Shown: positions 24,162 to 32,897 of the stretch, in pieces | How the letters are laid out: the number at the start of each line of letters is the position of its first letter | How positions within the stretch are numbered: the stretch's first letter is position 1 | From: Phycicoccus jejuensis | GTDB lineage: Bacteria > Actinomycetota > Actinomycetes > Actinomycetales > Dermatophilaceae | Direction of reading: 5' to 3' | DNA: 64,000 bases | Assembly (NCBI RefSeq): GCF_000720925.1 | Contig: NZ_JOEE01000001.1 | Span: 186,001 to 250,000, forward strand | The notes under the pieces: generated by a model | Told to the model about the DNA's origin: nothing | The model's database searches: none | Seen by the model: the letters and a program-made list of their open reading frames with translations, nothing else | Program-made: the position numbers and the translations under genes

Positions 24162-25424
24162 TCAGGACAGGCGCTCGACCTCGAGCGTGAAGCGGTGCGC
24201 CCGCAGCCGCTCGACGAGCGGGGTGCCCAAGCCCGTCGCGGGGGTGAGGACCCCCGAGGCGTCGGGCAGCCCGGCGTCGTCCTCGGCGAGGGCGAGCGCG
24301 GACTGGCCGAGCATGACGGCCGTGCCGGAGTAGCCCGGGTCGTAGGGCGCCGCGACGACGGAGCGGTAGCGCGCACCGTTCGTGGCCTCGGCGGTCACCT
24401 CCATCCGGAAGCGGCCGCCCGCCATCGCCTCCTCGCTCGGGCCCTCGCCGGGCGCGGGCAGCACGCGGTCGAGGACGGCGCGGGTCGGCGCGAAGGCCAT
24501 CCCGCCGACGGCGCCGAGCAGGCCGGCCGAGACGACGGACGCCGTCACCGCGCCGCGCGGGCCGGCGCCGTAGTCGGAGTACTCGGTGTAGCGGAAGCCG
24601 TCGCCGTACCCGAGCAGCGAGGCCGAGCGGGCGACGACGCGGGTGTTGAACGCGGCCATGACGAACGGGCCGGTGAAGTGGCCGTTGTCGGGGTCGCGGC
24701 GCACCGGGGAGGCCTTGGTGGCGCGGTCGACGACGCCGGCGACGCCGCCACGGGCGGGCAGGCGCGGCCCGCGCGGGGGTCGGCCGCCCTCGGCGAGCGC
24801 CCAGGGGTCGGCCGCGATGCGGCGGGTCTCGGGGTCGGCCCGCATCTCGAGGGCCTGGGTGCGGGCGGAGTCGATGGTCCCGCCGCTGAAGCCGCCCTTC
24901 ATGCTGCGGACGGCCAGCCGGGTGCGGCCGAGCTCGGCGCCGTCGGCGCGGGCGGCGTCGGCGCAGAGCATGACGCCGAGGTCGCTCGGGATCGAGTCGA
25001 ACCCGCAGGCGTGGACGACGCGGGCGCCGGAGAGCATCGCGGCCTCGTGGTTGCGGGCGACGCTGCGGTGCACGAACAGCACCTCGCCGGTGAGGTCGCA
25101 GTAGTGGGTGCCGGCCTCGGCGCAGGCGGCGGCGAGCGGCATCCCGAACTTCGCGTACGGGCCGACGGTCGTCACGACGACGCGGGTGCGCGCGGCGAGG
25201 TCGGCGACCGCGGCCTCGTCGAGGGCGTCGAGGACGACGAGCGGCCAGTCGGCGGCGGCCCCCGGCAGGTCGCGCCGCACGGCCTCGAGGCGCTCGCGGG
25301 AGCGTCCGGCGAGGGCGATGCGCACCGGGGCCGGTGCGTGCTCCGCGAGGTGGCGGGCGGTGAGCCGGCCGACGAAGCCCGTCGCGCCGAAGAGGACGAT
25401 GTCGAGCTCGCGCGCCGCAGTCAT
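24162..25424 (-). CDS. Saccharopine dehydrogenase-like / trans-acting enoyl reductase-type protein
   Basis: A 420-aa NAD(P)-binding protein. It starts ELDIVLFGATGFVGRLTARH with GATGFVG, continues RIALAGRSRERLEAVRRDLP and VVVTTVGPYAKFG, and has HYCDLTGEVLFVHRSV with ACGFDSIPSDLG. This is the pattern of mycobacterial Rv2449c/Rv2953-type proteins (trans-acting enoyl reductase of lipid synthesis) and of saccharopine dehydrogenase-like oxidoreductases. The substrate is unknown here. ATG 25424 has TACGGT (25431-25436, minus strand) 6 nt upstream: leaderless. Confidence 0.9.
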   Translation of the reverse strand: MTAARELDIVLFGATGFVGRLTARHLAEHAPAPVRIALAGRSRERLEAVRRDLPGAAADWPLVVLDALDEAAVADLAARTRVVVTTVGPYAKFGMPLAAACAEAGTHYCDLTGEVLFVHRSVARNHEAAMLSGARVVHACGFDSIPSDLGVMLCADAARADGAELGRTRLAVRSMKGGFSGGTIDSARTQALEMRADPETRRIAADPWALAEGGRPPRGPRLPARGGVAGVVDRATKASPVRRDPDNGHFTGPFVMAAFNTRVVARSASLLGYGDGFRYTEYSDYGAGPRGAVTASVVSAGLLGAVGGMAFAPTRAVLDRVLPAPGEGPSEEAMAGGRFRMEVTAEATNGARYRSVVAAPYDPGYSGTAVMLGQSALALAEDDAGLPDASGVLTPATGLGTPLVERLRAHRFTLEVERLS

Positions 25425-25474
25425 GGCGCCACCGTACGGGGGAGCGGGTCCCCACGGTGGGGCAGCATGGGGTG

Positions 25475-26689
25475 ATGAGGGCGACGACGCGGGTGCTGGG
25501 TGTGGTGCAGGCCGGCGGCGCCGGGTCGCGGATGGACGTCCTGACGCGCGAGCGGGCCAAGCCCGCGCTGCCGTTCGGCGGCTCGCACCGGCTCGTCGAC
25601 TTCGCGCTGTCCACGCTGGCCGGCAGCGGCATCACCGACGTCTGGCTGTCGGTGCAGTACCGCGCCGGGAGCCTGCACGGTCACGTCGCCGGCGGTCGGC
25701 CCTGGGACCTCGACCGCACCCGCGGCGGGCTGCGCTGGCTCGTGCCCGAGGAGGGCGGAGGGTCGCCGGGGCAGGAGGGCTTCGCCGCGGGCAACGCCGA
25801 CGACCTGCACCAGTACGCCGACGCGATCGAGTCCTTCGGGGCCGACGCGGTGGTCGTCATGAGCGCCGACCAGGTGCTCTCGCTCGACCTGCGCCCCGTC
25901 GTGGAGCGCCACCTCGAGCGCGGCGCCGACTGCACGGTCCTCACGACCGAGGTGACACGGACCCGGGCGCGCGAGAAGACGCTCGTGCACACCGGCCGTG
26001 GAGGTCGCGTCCGCCGGGTCGAGGAGAAGCCGGACGACCCCGCGTCGACGACGATCGCCGCCGAGGTGTTCGTCTACCGGCCGGGGGCGCTCGTCGAGGC
26101 CGTCGGGACGCTGCGCCGCGAGGACGTCGAGGACGGGCTGGGGGACTTCTCCGAGCGGCTGCTGCCTCTCCTCGTCGCGTCCGGCACGGTGCTCGCCGAG
26201 CCCCTGCCCGGGTACTGGGCCGACTGCGGCACCCCGGCCGCGTACCTCGCCGCCCATCGTGACCTGCTGGCCGGCCGGGTCGACGCGTTCGACGAGCCGG
26301 CGGTCCCGCTGCTCACCCGATGGCCCGAGCGGGCGCCCGCGCGAGTGGATGCCGGTGCGCTGGTGGAGGACTCGCTCCTCGCGCCGGGGTGCCGGGTGCG
26401 GGGCACGGTGCGGCGCAGCGTGCTCGGGCCTGGGGTCGTCGTCGAGGCCGGCGCGGTCGTCGAGGACGCCGTGCTGCTGGAGGACGTCGTCGTGCGCCGG
26501 GACGCCCGCGTCGCGACGGCGGTGCTCGACGAGCGGGTCGTCGTCGGGCGGGGCGCCCAGGTCGGTGCGCGACCCCGCGGGACGCGGCTCGTGGACGACC
26601 ACGTGACCCTGCTCGGACGCGAGGTCGTCGTCGCCGGTGGGGCCGCGCTGCCGCCCGGCTCGCGGCTCGAGCCCGGCGCGACGGCCTGA
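25475..26689 (+). CDS. Glucose-1-phosphate adenylyltransferase-family nucleotidyltransferase
   Basis: A 404-aa GlgC-like sugar nucleotidyltransferase. The N-terminal part has VVQAGGAGSRMDVLTRERAK then PALPFGG (pyrophosphorylase motif, normally GGGxGxRL) and DAVVVMSADQVLSLD. The C-terminal part is a left-handed beta-helix with repeated DAGALVEDSLLAPG / GTVRRSVLGPGV steps. It departs from true GlgC by Met after SR and an unusual N-terminus. It may make ADP-glucose or another NDP-sugar. ATG 25475 is chosen from the domain start; ATG 25467 and GTG 25472 are less likely. Confidence 0.85.
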   Translation: MRATTRVLGVVQAGGAGSRMDVLTRERAKPALPFGGSHRLVDFALSTLAGSGITDVWLSVQYRAGSLHGHVAGGRPWDLDRTRGGLRWLVPEEGGGSPGQEGFAAGNADDLHQYADAIESFGADAVVVMSADQVLSLDLRPVVERHLERGADCTVLTTEVTRTRAREKTLVHTGRGGRVRRVEEKPDDPASTTIAAEVFVYRPGALVEAVGTLRREDVEDGLGDFSERLLPLLVASGTVLAEPLPGYWADCGTPAAYLAAHRDLLAGRVDAFDEPAVPLLTRWPERAPARVDAGALVEDSLLAPGCRVRGTVRRSVLGPGVVVEAGAVVEDAVLLEDVVVRRDARVATAVLDERVVVGRGAQVGARPRGTRLVDDHVTLLGREVVVAGGAALPPGSRLEPGATA

Positions 26690-26722
26690 CTCCCGCTCGC
26701 CGTCATCCGCGTGCGGTCCGGG

Positions 26723-26758
26723 CGTGCAAGAGTCGACACATTCGTCGGTTTCTGCACG
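26723..26758. terminator. Imperfect stem-loop between convergent genes
   Basis: CGTGCA (26723-26728) pairs with TGCACG (26753-26758), and inside it CGAC pairs with GTCG around ACATTC. It lies between the GlgC-like gene (end 26689) and xylB (end 26775), the expected place for a two-way terminator. The stem is weak. Confidence 0.35.
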
Positions 26759-26774
26759 TGAGGGGCGGGGCGGG

Positions 26775-28193
26775 TCAGACGGCTCCGGGGTGGGTGGTGG
26801 CCAGCGCGTCCGCGTAGCGCCCGCGCGCCTCGGCGCCGCGCTCGGGTGCGACGGGGTCGGCCGTGGCCTCGACGGGGACGTCCCAGGCCGGGGCCTCGGC
26901 CCCGCCGGCCACCGCCCAGGCCGCCTGCCGCGCCGCACCGACCGCGACGTACTCGCCGGGGGCCGGGACGGCGACGGGGGCGCCGAACAGGTCGGGCGCG
27001 ATGCGCTGCACCGCAGCCGACTTCGCCGCCCCGCCGATGAGCAGCACGCGCTCGACAGGGCAGCCGGCGTCGCGCACGGCGTCGACGGCGTCGGCGAGCC
27101 CGAGGAGCATCCCCTCGACGACGGCGCGGGCGAGGTTCTCGGGGGTGGCGTTCGTGCGGGTCAGGCCGTGGAGCGAGCCGGTCGCCTCGGGCAGGTTGGG
27201 CGTGCGCTCGCCGTCGAGGAACGGCAGGAGCGTCAGCCCGCCGGCGCCCGGCTCCGCCGCGAGGGCGAGGGCGTCGAGGCCGGCGAGGTCGACGCCGAGC
27301 ATCGACGCGCCCGAGGTGAGGACGCGCGCCGCGTTGAGCGTGCAGACGAGGGGGAGGAAGGCGTCCTCGGCGTCGGCGAAGGACTGGACGAACCCGCGCG
27401 CGTCGGCCGTCGGGCGGTCGTGCCGGGCGAAGGCGGTGCCGCTCGTCCCCAGCGAGACGACGACGTCGCCGCGGCGCAGCCCCAGCCCGAGCGCGGCACC
27501 CATGTTGTCGCCGGTGCCCGGGGCCACGACCATCCCGTCACGGGTGCGCCCCACGACCTCGGCCGGGCCGGCGACGCGCGGCACCGCGAGGTCGCGGCCG
27601 GCGGCGAGCCGGAGCAGGTCGGGCCGGTACTCGCGGGTGGCGGCGGAGAAGTACCCGGTGCCCGAGGCGTCCCCTGCGTCGGTCGTCCACTCCTCGAACC
27701 CGCCTGCCGCCGAGAGGATCCGGCCGGTCAGCCAGTCGTGGGGGAGGACGACGCGCGCGGCCCGGGCCATCGCGTCCGGCTCGTGGTCGCGGACCCAGCG
27801 CAGCTTGGCGGCGGTGATCGCAGCGAGCGGGACGACCCCGACCGCCTCCGCCCACGCGGCGGCGCCGCCGAGCTCGTCGACGAGGTCGCGGGCGGTGCCG
27901 GCCGAGCGGGTGTCGTTCCAGAGCAGGGCCGGCCGCACGACCTCGTCGGCGTCGTCGAGGAGGACCATCCCGTGCTGCTGGCCGCCCACCGCGAGTGCCG
28001 ACACACCGTCGAGGAGACCGCCGGACGTCGCCTCCTCCCACGCCTGCCACCAGCGGGCGGGGTCGACCTCGGTCGCGTCCGGGTGCGTCCCGCGCCCGAT
28101 CCGGACGACCTCGCCGGTCTCCGCGTCGCACACGGCGACCTTGCAGGACTGGGTCGAGGTGTCGACCCCGGCGACGAGGGGGCGCTGGGTCAT
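26775..28193 (-). CDS. xylB: Xylulokinase
   Basis: A 472-aa FGGY-family sugar kinase that phosphorylates D-xylulose to xylulose 5-phosphate. It begins RPLVAGVDTSTQSCKVAVCD with the phosphate-1 motif and has ALAVGGQQHGMVLLDDADEV typical of XylB, ALLWNDTRSAGTA with the catalytic region, GDNMGAALGLGLRRGDVVVS and LLIGGAAKSAAVQRIAPDLF (adenosine motif). ATG 28193 starts just before the conserved block, with AAGG about 10 nt upstream. It is divergent from a SorC-type regulator; two TCACGTGA sites lie between, so it is probably induced by a sugar phosphate. No xylose isomerase or transporter is in the window. Confidence 0.93.
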   Translation of the reverse strand: MTQRPLVAGVDTSTQSCKVAVCDAETGEVVRIGRGTHPDATEVDPARWWQAWEEATSGGLLDGVSALAVGGQQHGMVLLDDADEVVRPALLWNDTRSAGTARDLVDELGGAAAWAEAVGVVPLAAITAAKLRWVRDHEPDAMARAARVVLPHDWLTGRILSAAGGFEEWTTDAGDASGTGYFSAATREYRPDLLRLAAGRDLAVPRVAGPAEVVGRTRDGMVVAPGTGDNMGAALGLGLRRGDVVVSLGTSGTAFARHDRPTADARGFVQSFADAEDAFLPLVCTLNAARVLTSGASMLGVDLAGLDALALAAEPGAGGLTLLPFLDGERTPNLPEATGSLHGLTRTNATPENLARAVVEGMLLGLADAVDAVRDAGCPVERVLLIGGAAKSAAVQRIAPDLFGAPVAVPAPGEYVAVGAARQAAWAVAGGAEAPAWDVPVEATADPVAPERGAEARGRYADALATTHPGAV

Positions 28194-28229
28194 TCGGTCG
28201 GACCTTCCACGAGGCGGTTTCTCGGGCGT

Positions 28230-28259
28230 GCTCACGTGAACGATAATGCGCTCACGTGA
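28230..28259. promoter_or_regulatory. Twin GCTCACGTGA operators around a GATAAT -10 box
   Basis: GCTCACGTGA occurs at 28230-28239 and 28250-28259, exactly 20 bp apart, each holding the palindrome TCACGTGA. GATAAT (28242-28247) lies between them and is the likely -10 of the SorC gene (GTG at 28256, inside the second site). xylB starts on the other side. Autoregulation plus control of xylB is the simplest reading. Confidence 0.75.
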
Positions 28260-29269
28260 GAGCCGAGAGGAGGCACCCCGTGGTCGAGACCGTGCTCGGC
28301 GAGCCCGCCGCCGCGGCCCGCCCGCCCGAGCCGCTGCGCGCGTCCGAGGCCGTCCTCGCCGCCGAGGTCGCCCGCCGCCACTACCTCGCCGGCGAGAGCA
28401 AGGTCGAGATCGCCGGGGCGATGGGCATCAGCCGCTTCAAGGTGGCCCGGCTGCTCGACGCCGCGCGCGCCACCGGCATCGTCCGCATCGAGATCGTCGA
28501 GCCGGGCGGGGTCGACGGCGACCTCTCGGCCCGGCTGCGGCAGGCCTACGGGCTGCGCCGCTGCGTCGTCGTCGACCGGGGTGACGACGCCCCCCGGCTG
28601 CGGGACCACGTCGGTGCCGCCGGGGCCGACCTCCTCGTCGACCTCGTCGGACCCGACGACGTCCTCGGCCTGCCGTGGGCGCGCACCGTCAGCGCGATGC
28701 TCGAGGCGCGCCCGGCGCTGCCGTGCGTCCCCGTCGTCCAGCTGAGCGGCTCGATGGTCATCCCGGGCGAGACGAGCCCCGTCGACATGGTGCGCGTCGC
28801 GGCCGGCCTGACCGGCGGCGAGGCCCACGTCTTCTACGCGCCGCTCATCCTCGACGACGCCGACAGTGCCGCCGCGATGCGCCGACAGGCCGCCGTGGCC
28901 GCCGCGATGGCCGAGGTCGACCGCGTCTCGGTCGCCGTCGTGAGCATCGGCGCCTGGCGCCCCGGCCACTCGACCATCCACGACGCCGTCGACCCGGGCG
29001 TGCGCGACGCCGTCGCGGCCACCGGCGCGGTCGGCGAGGCGCTCGGGGTCTTCGTCGACGCCGAGGGGCGCGCCGTGCACCCCGAGCTCGTCGACCGGAT
29101 GGTGACGATCGACGCCGAGCGGCTGCGGGCCGTCCCGGAGGTCGTCGCGCTCGCGACCGGTGCCGCCAAGGCCGCTGCCGTCCGGGCCTTCCTCCTCGGG
29201 GGATGGGTCGGGTCGCTCGTCACCGACCGCTCGCTCGCGACCGTGCTCGTGCGGGCCGCCGGCGCCTGA
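28256..29269 (+). CDS. SorC/DeoR-type sugar-binding transcriptional regulator
   Basis: A 337-aa regulator. The N-terminal helix-turn-helix is SKVEIAGAMGISRFKVARLL at about residues 46-65. The rest is the SorC sugar-binding domain, with LGLPWARTVSAMLEARP and VVQLSGSM, then VSIGAWRPGHSTIHDAV and NagB-like features to the end. GTG 28256 is taken because GATAAT lies 8 nt upstream; a later start at GTG 28280 is possible. It probably senses a phosphorylated sugar and controls xylB and itself through the twin TCACGTGA sites. Confidence 0.92.
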   Translation: MRAERRHPVVETVLGEPAAAARPPEPLRASEAVLAAEVARRHYLAGESKVEIAGAMGISRFKVARLLDAARATGIVRIEIVEPGGVDGDLSARLRQAYGLRRCVVVDRGDDAPRLRDHVGAAGADLLVDLVGPDDVLGLPWARTVSAMLEARPALPCVPVVQLSGSMVIPGETSPVDMVRVAAGLTGGEAHVFYAPLILDDADSAAAMRRQAAVAAAMAEVDRVSVAVVSIGAWRPGHSTIHDAVDPGVRDAVAATGAVGEALGVFVDAEGRAVHPELVDRMVTIDAERLRAVPEVVALATGAAKAAAVRAFLLGGWVGSLVTDRSLATVLVRAAGA

Positions 29270-29294
29270 CCCCGGTGGGCCGGGCGCCGGCGGC
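29255..29294. terminator. 12-bp perfect hairpin over the regulator stop
   Basis: GCCGCCGGCGCC (29255-29266) pairs perfectly with 29283-29294 around a 16-nt loop, starting in the last codons of the SorC gene. The SGNH hydrolase gene ends at 29327 from the other side, so it can serve both. Confidence 0.65.
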
Positions 29295-29326
29295 GTCCGT
29301 CATCCGACGTGCGTCGTCGCCGGCGG

Positions 29327-30397
29327 TCAGCGCGCCGCGACGGCCGCGCGGTGCTCGGCCGCCTGGCGGGCGGAGGCGCGACGGTCCGCGGCGTCCACGC
29401 TCGCGCGGTCGTCGACGTCGACCCCCGCGCGCCGGGCGGCGACGAGCGCCTCCGGGCTGTGCAGGTCGGGCAGGACGAACCGCTCGGGCCGGATGGTGCG
29501 GTCGACCGACGCGTAGCGGCGCTGGTCGGCGGCGAGCCGGTCGGCCGAGGCGGCTGCCGCGGCGCGCACCGTGCTCGTCGCCCGGACCGTCGCGCCGGTC
29601 AGGAGGGGGCTGACGGTCGGGGTGTAGCCGCTCGCGTGGCCGGCCTTGTTCGGGTGGTAGCTGTTCTCGATGGGGTTCGACAGCCCGTTGAGCCACTCGG
29701 GGCTGTCGCACACCGCGTGCCCGACGAACCGGCTCGTCGGGTTCGCGAACGAGAAGCCGGCCGCCGCGGCGCGCCGGGCCGTGACCGTGTTGATCCGGTC
29801 GGCCATCGCGTTGAGGCGGCTCTCCTCGTCGGGCGAGAACCACGTGAGGGCGTTGCAGTCCTCGCCGTCGAAGATCCGCGGGTAGCCGACGACGGTGACC
29901 TTCGCGTTCGGCGCCTTGGACCTGATGCCCGAGTAGAGGGTCGCGAGCCGGCCCGGGAGGGTGCCGTCGACGAACGCCTGCGCGCCGTCGATCGCGCCGT
30001 TGCAGTCGCTCATCCATCCGGGCTGGGCGCACTCGGTGAGGACGTCCGCGAAGCCGGCGTCGTTGCCCCCGATCGAGATCGAGACGTAGCGGGTCGTCGA
30101 CGACAGCGCCGGCAGCTGGGTGCTCGTGACGTCGGCGACCGTGGCGCCGGAGCACGCGCGGAACGTGAGGGCGTAGCCCCGGGCCGAGGCGATGAGCGAG
30201 GGGTAGGCGGAGACCGAGCGCAGGCACGAGGTGCCGTCGGCGATGTAGTCGCGCGTCCCGGTGCCGGAGGAGTAGCTGTCGCCGAGCGCGACGTAGGCCT
30301 CGCCGGCCGCGTGCGCCGGCGCGGTGGCGCCGAGGGCGGCGAGGGTGGTCAGGGCGGACACGGCTGCGGTGGTGGCCACGGCACGACGTCGGGACAT
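29327..30397 (-). CDS. Secreted SGNH/GDSL hydrolase
   Basis: A 356-aa exported esterase or lipase. A Sec signal peptide (MSRRRAVATTAAVSALTTLA ... APAHA, cleavage about residue 30) precedes an SGNH domain: block I AYVALGDSYSSGTGTRDY with the catalytic Ser, block III VSISIGGNDAGFADVL, and block V NSYHPNKAGHASGYTP with the Asp/His region. Paired cysteines suggest disulfides, as in Streptomyces lipases. Unusual: about 95 charged residues follow the catalytic domain (SADRLAADQRRYASVDRTIR onward). ATG 30397 has AGGAGG upstream. Substrate unknown. Confidence 0.93.
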   Translation of the reverse strand: MSRRRAVATTAAVSALTTLAALGATAPAHAAGEAYVALGDSYSSGTGTRDYIADGTSCLRSVSAYPSLIASARGYALTFRACSGATVADVTSTQLPALSSTTRYVSISIGGNDAGFADVLTECAQPGWMSDCNGAIDGAQAFVDGTLPGRLATLYSGIRSKAPNAKVTVVGYPRIFDGEDCNALTWFSPDEESRLNAMADRINTVTARRAAAAGFSFANPTSRFVGHAVCDSPEWLNGLSNPIENSYHPNKAGHASGYTPTVSPLLTGATVRATSTVRAAAAASADRLAADQRRYASVDRTIRPERFVLPDLHSPEALVAARRAGVDVDDRASVDAADRRASARQAAEHRAAVAAR

Positions 30398-30532
30398 GGG
30401 TCTTCCTCCTGGGTGTGGACGGTGCGGATGCGGTGGTGCGGGGTGGTGCTGGTCGGTGGGGGTTGCTCGGGCGGCGGTGGACCCGGTGACCGGGGCCGGT
30501 CCGGGCCGGACGCGCCGCGTAGCATCGCGGGA

Positions 30533-31426
30533 ATGGCCCTCACCGACCTGTCCCGCTGCTCGGCCGCCGCCCGCGACCGCGGCGAGCCGCTCGCCGGGTC
30601 CGCGCCCGTCGCCAGCCGGTGGCTGCTCGTCGAGCACCCCGGCCCCTGGGCGAAGCAGCCGCTCGAGACCGCGCCGTTCGCGGGGCGCGTCGGCGAGGAG
30701 GTCGAGGCGCTCTGTGCGTCCTTCGGCGGCCGCTCCCTGCTCGTGCGCCGCCCCGGGCGGCGTCCGGCGGACGTCGACCAGTGGCACTGGTGGGCCGTCG
30801 ACACGGTGCGCGGCACGTGGGTCCGCGGCACGTGGCGCACGGCGGACGACGTCCTCGCCGCGGCCCGCTCGCTCGGGACCGAGCTGAGCGCCAGCGACAC
30901 CGACGCCGACCCGATGGTCCTCGTCTGCACCCAGGGCACCCGCGACGCATGCTGCGCGGTGCGCGGCCGGCCGATCGTCGCGAGCCTCGCCCGCGAGTGG
31001 CCCGACGAGGTCTGGGAGTGCACGCACCTCGGCGGGCACCGCTTCGCCGGCACGCTCCTCGCCCTGCCGGAGGGCGCCTGCTACGGCTACCTCGACCCCC
31101 GCAGCGCGGCCGCCGTCGTCCGCGGTCACCTCGACGGTCGTGTCGACGGCGCGCACCTGCGGGGTGTCACGCGGTGGGAGCCGGCGGTCCAGGCGGCGCT
31201 CGCGCGCGTCGTCACCGACCACGGGCCCGCGGGTCTCGGGGACGCAGTGCCCGGCAGGGTCGACGCCGAGGGGGACGTGACACGCGTCGAGGTCGAGGGC
31301 TCGGGGCCGGTGCCCGAGCGCGTCGTCGTCGAGGTCCGGACCGAGACCGTCACGGACGCCGCGCTCAGCTGCGGCGCCGGCCCGAAACCGGCTGTCGTGC
31401 ACCGCACCGAGGTCATCGGCGCCTGA
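30533..31426 (+). CDS. Sucrase/ferredoxin-like protein
   Basis: A 297-aa protein of the sucrase/ferredoxin-like (thioredoxin-fold ferredoxin) family. It opens SRCSAAARDRGEPLAGSAPV with SRWLLVEHPGPWAKQ. The predicted [2Fe-2S] region has VLVCTQGTRDACCAVRGRPI followed by VWECTHLGGHRFAGTLLALP, placing Cys and two His as likely ligands, and PEGACYGYL. The cellular role is unknown; it may be an electron carrier. TAGCAT (30520-30525) lies 7 nt before the ATG: leaderless. Confidence 0.88.
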   Translation: MALTDLSRCSAAARDRGEPLAGSAPVASRWLLVEHPGPWAKQPLETAPFAGRVGEEVEALCASFGGRSLLVRRPGRRPADVDQWHWWAVDTVRGTWVRGTWRTADDVLAAARSLGTELSASDTDADPMVLVCTQGTRDACCAVRGRPIVASLAREWPDEVWECTHLGGHRFAGTLLALPEGACYGYLDPRSAAAVVRGHLDGRVDGAHLRGVTRWEPAVQAALARVVTDHGPAGLGDAVPGRVDAEGDVTRVEVEGSGPVPERVVVEVRTETVTDAALSCGAGPKPAVVHRTEVIGA

Positions 31427-31437
31427 CGACGCCGCCG

Positions 31438-31470
31438 GCGCGGCCCGCCCCACCAGGGGACGGGCCGCGC
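31438..31470. terminator. GC-rich hairpin between convergent genes
   Basis: GCGCGGCCCG (31438-31447) pairs with CGGGCCGCGC (31461-31470), extended by CCC/GGG after a small bulge. It is placed between the sucrase/ferredoxin-like gene (end 31426) and the protease gene (end 31489), so it is a probable two-way terminator. Confidence 0.7.
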
Positions 31471-31488
31471 TGCGGGGCGGGTGGTGGT

Positions 31489-32643
31489 TCAGGAGGTCGC
31501 CACCGTCACGCCGTAGTACGACGCCGCGTCGACGACGGGCTGGTAGAAGCTGTAGCTCCCGGCCCCGTAGCCGGCGTTGAAGCCGCAGTCGACCCCCGTC
31601 GGCCCGCCGGACGTCATGCCCTGCGCGTAGTTGTTCGTGCCGATGTACGCGCCGCCGGAGTCGCCTCCCTCGGTGCAGACCGAGGCGCGCGCGAGGCCGG
31701 TGACCGTCGTCCCGCCGGAGTAGTTGACCGTCACGTTGTAGGCCTGCACCTGGCCGCAGGTCCATCCGGTCGTGTTGCCGGCCTTGCAGATGTCGGTGCC
31801 GACGGCGTTCTTGCTCACGCCGTACACCGGGACGTAGCCGGACAGCGCGCCGCGGGTGTCGACGTACGCACGGCCGGTGTCCTCGGCGTCGATGTCCATG
31901 AGGCCCATGTCGACGCTCGGGGCGCCCGAGCGGAAGCGGCTGTTCGTGCCCTTGCCGATGTGGGTGCCGTTGGCGTCGTAGATGTCCGGGAGGCCCTCGA
32001 CGCAGTGGCCGGCGGTGAGCAGCACGTTGTTGCCGGAGGACGTCGTGCCGGGGAAGCCCAGCGAGCAGTTGGTGCCGGGGACGAGGTCCATGATCCGGCC
32101 GGGCACGACGTCGGCCTGCGTGCTCAGCGGGGCGCCGGTCTCGACGACGACACCGTCGACGGCGGCCAGCCGCTCGCGGAGGGCGGCCGGGGCGTCGGCC
32201 TCGACGGTCGCGACGACGCGCTGGTTCGCGAGGTCCGGCGTCAGCGAGACGAGGCCGGCGTGGCCCTTCGCCGCGCGCTGGGCCGTGCGCGACAGGGCGT
32301 CGAGCTCGCGCTGGCCCTTGCCCTGGCGAGCGGTCAGACCGCGGGCCTCGACGGCCTGCTGGTCGCGGGTGGAGTCGACGACGACGACCATCGTGTCGCC
32401 GCGGTAGTAGGCGCCGTCCGTCGCGACGTCGAGGGAGTCGAGGCGGCGCTGCTGCGTGGCCTGGCGGTCGAGCTTGCGCTCGGCCTGGGTCACGCTGATG
32501 CCGTCGCGCTGCGCGACGAACCCGGCGACGACGTCATCGGGGAAGGGCAGGGGGGCGGCGCTCGGGGCGGCCCAGGCGGCGGTGGAGGCGGCGGCCAGGG
32601 CGGCGCTCGTGGCGAGCCCGACGGCGAGGACGCGGTGCTTCAT
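31489..32643 (-). CDS. Secreted trypsin-like serine protease, streptogrisin type
   Basis: A 384-aa secreted chymotrypsin-fold protease. Signal peptide about residues 1-26 (ends ASTAAWAAPS), then a propeptide to about residue 180 with the alpha-lytic/streptogrisin pattern (VTQAERKLDRQATQQRRLDS, later ADVVPGRIMDLV). The triad is His in VLLTAGHCVEG, Asp in SVDMGLMDID and Ser in CTEGGDSGGAYIG. Four or more cysteines lie in the mature part. The long propeptide normally acts as folding chaperone and inhibitor. The protein stands alone, with a promoter gap of 254 bp holding a TTGAC direct repeat. Confidence 0.94.
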   Translation of the reverse strand: MKHRVLAVGLATSAALAAASTAAWAAPSAAPLPFPDDVVAGFVAQRDGISVTQAERKLDRQATQQRRLDSLDVATDGAYYRGDTMVVVVDSTRDQQAVEARGLTARQGKGQRELDALSRTAQRAAKGHAGLVSLTPDLANQRVVATVEADAPAALRERLAAVDGVVVETGAPLSTQADVVPGRIMDLVPGTNCSLGFPGTTSSGNNVLLTAGHCVEGLPDIYDANGTHIGKGTNSRFRSGAPSVDMGLMDIDAEDTGRAYVDTRGALSGYVPVYGVSKNAVGTDICKAGNTTGWTCGQVQAYNVTVNYSGGTTVTGLARASVCTEGGDSGGAYIGTNNYAQGMTSGGPTGVDCGFNAGYGAGSYSFYQPVVDAASYYGVTVATS

Positions 32644-32765
32644 CAGGGGTGCTCCTTCGGGGTGGTCGCCGTGTCGTCGGACGTGGCGGCTCGGCCACCG
32701 GGATGTCCGGGGCCGGTGTCCACCCCCTCAGGAGCACACGCGGATCGCAAACCGGGGCAGCCCGA

Positions 32766-32781
32766 TTGACCGAAAGTTGAC
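32766..32781. promoter_or_regulatory. TTGAC direct repeats, 11-bp period, upstream of the protease
   Basis: TTGAC occurs at 32766-32770 and 32777-32781 (GTCAA on the protease strand), one helical turn apart, about 125 bp before the protease start. It is like the pair at 8507-8524. It could be a response-regulator site. The rest of the 32644-32897 gap shows nothing recognisable. Confidence 0.3.
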
Positions 32782-32897
32782 GCGATCCTTCCGCGTGGCG
32801 GTGGAACCCCTGACCACCCGCTGGTGTGCCGCGGAGGTTCGGCTGACCTTCGGCCCGCAAGGTGGTGGCGCCGGACGTGCGCTCGACGCGCCGGGGG

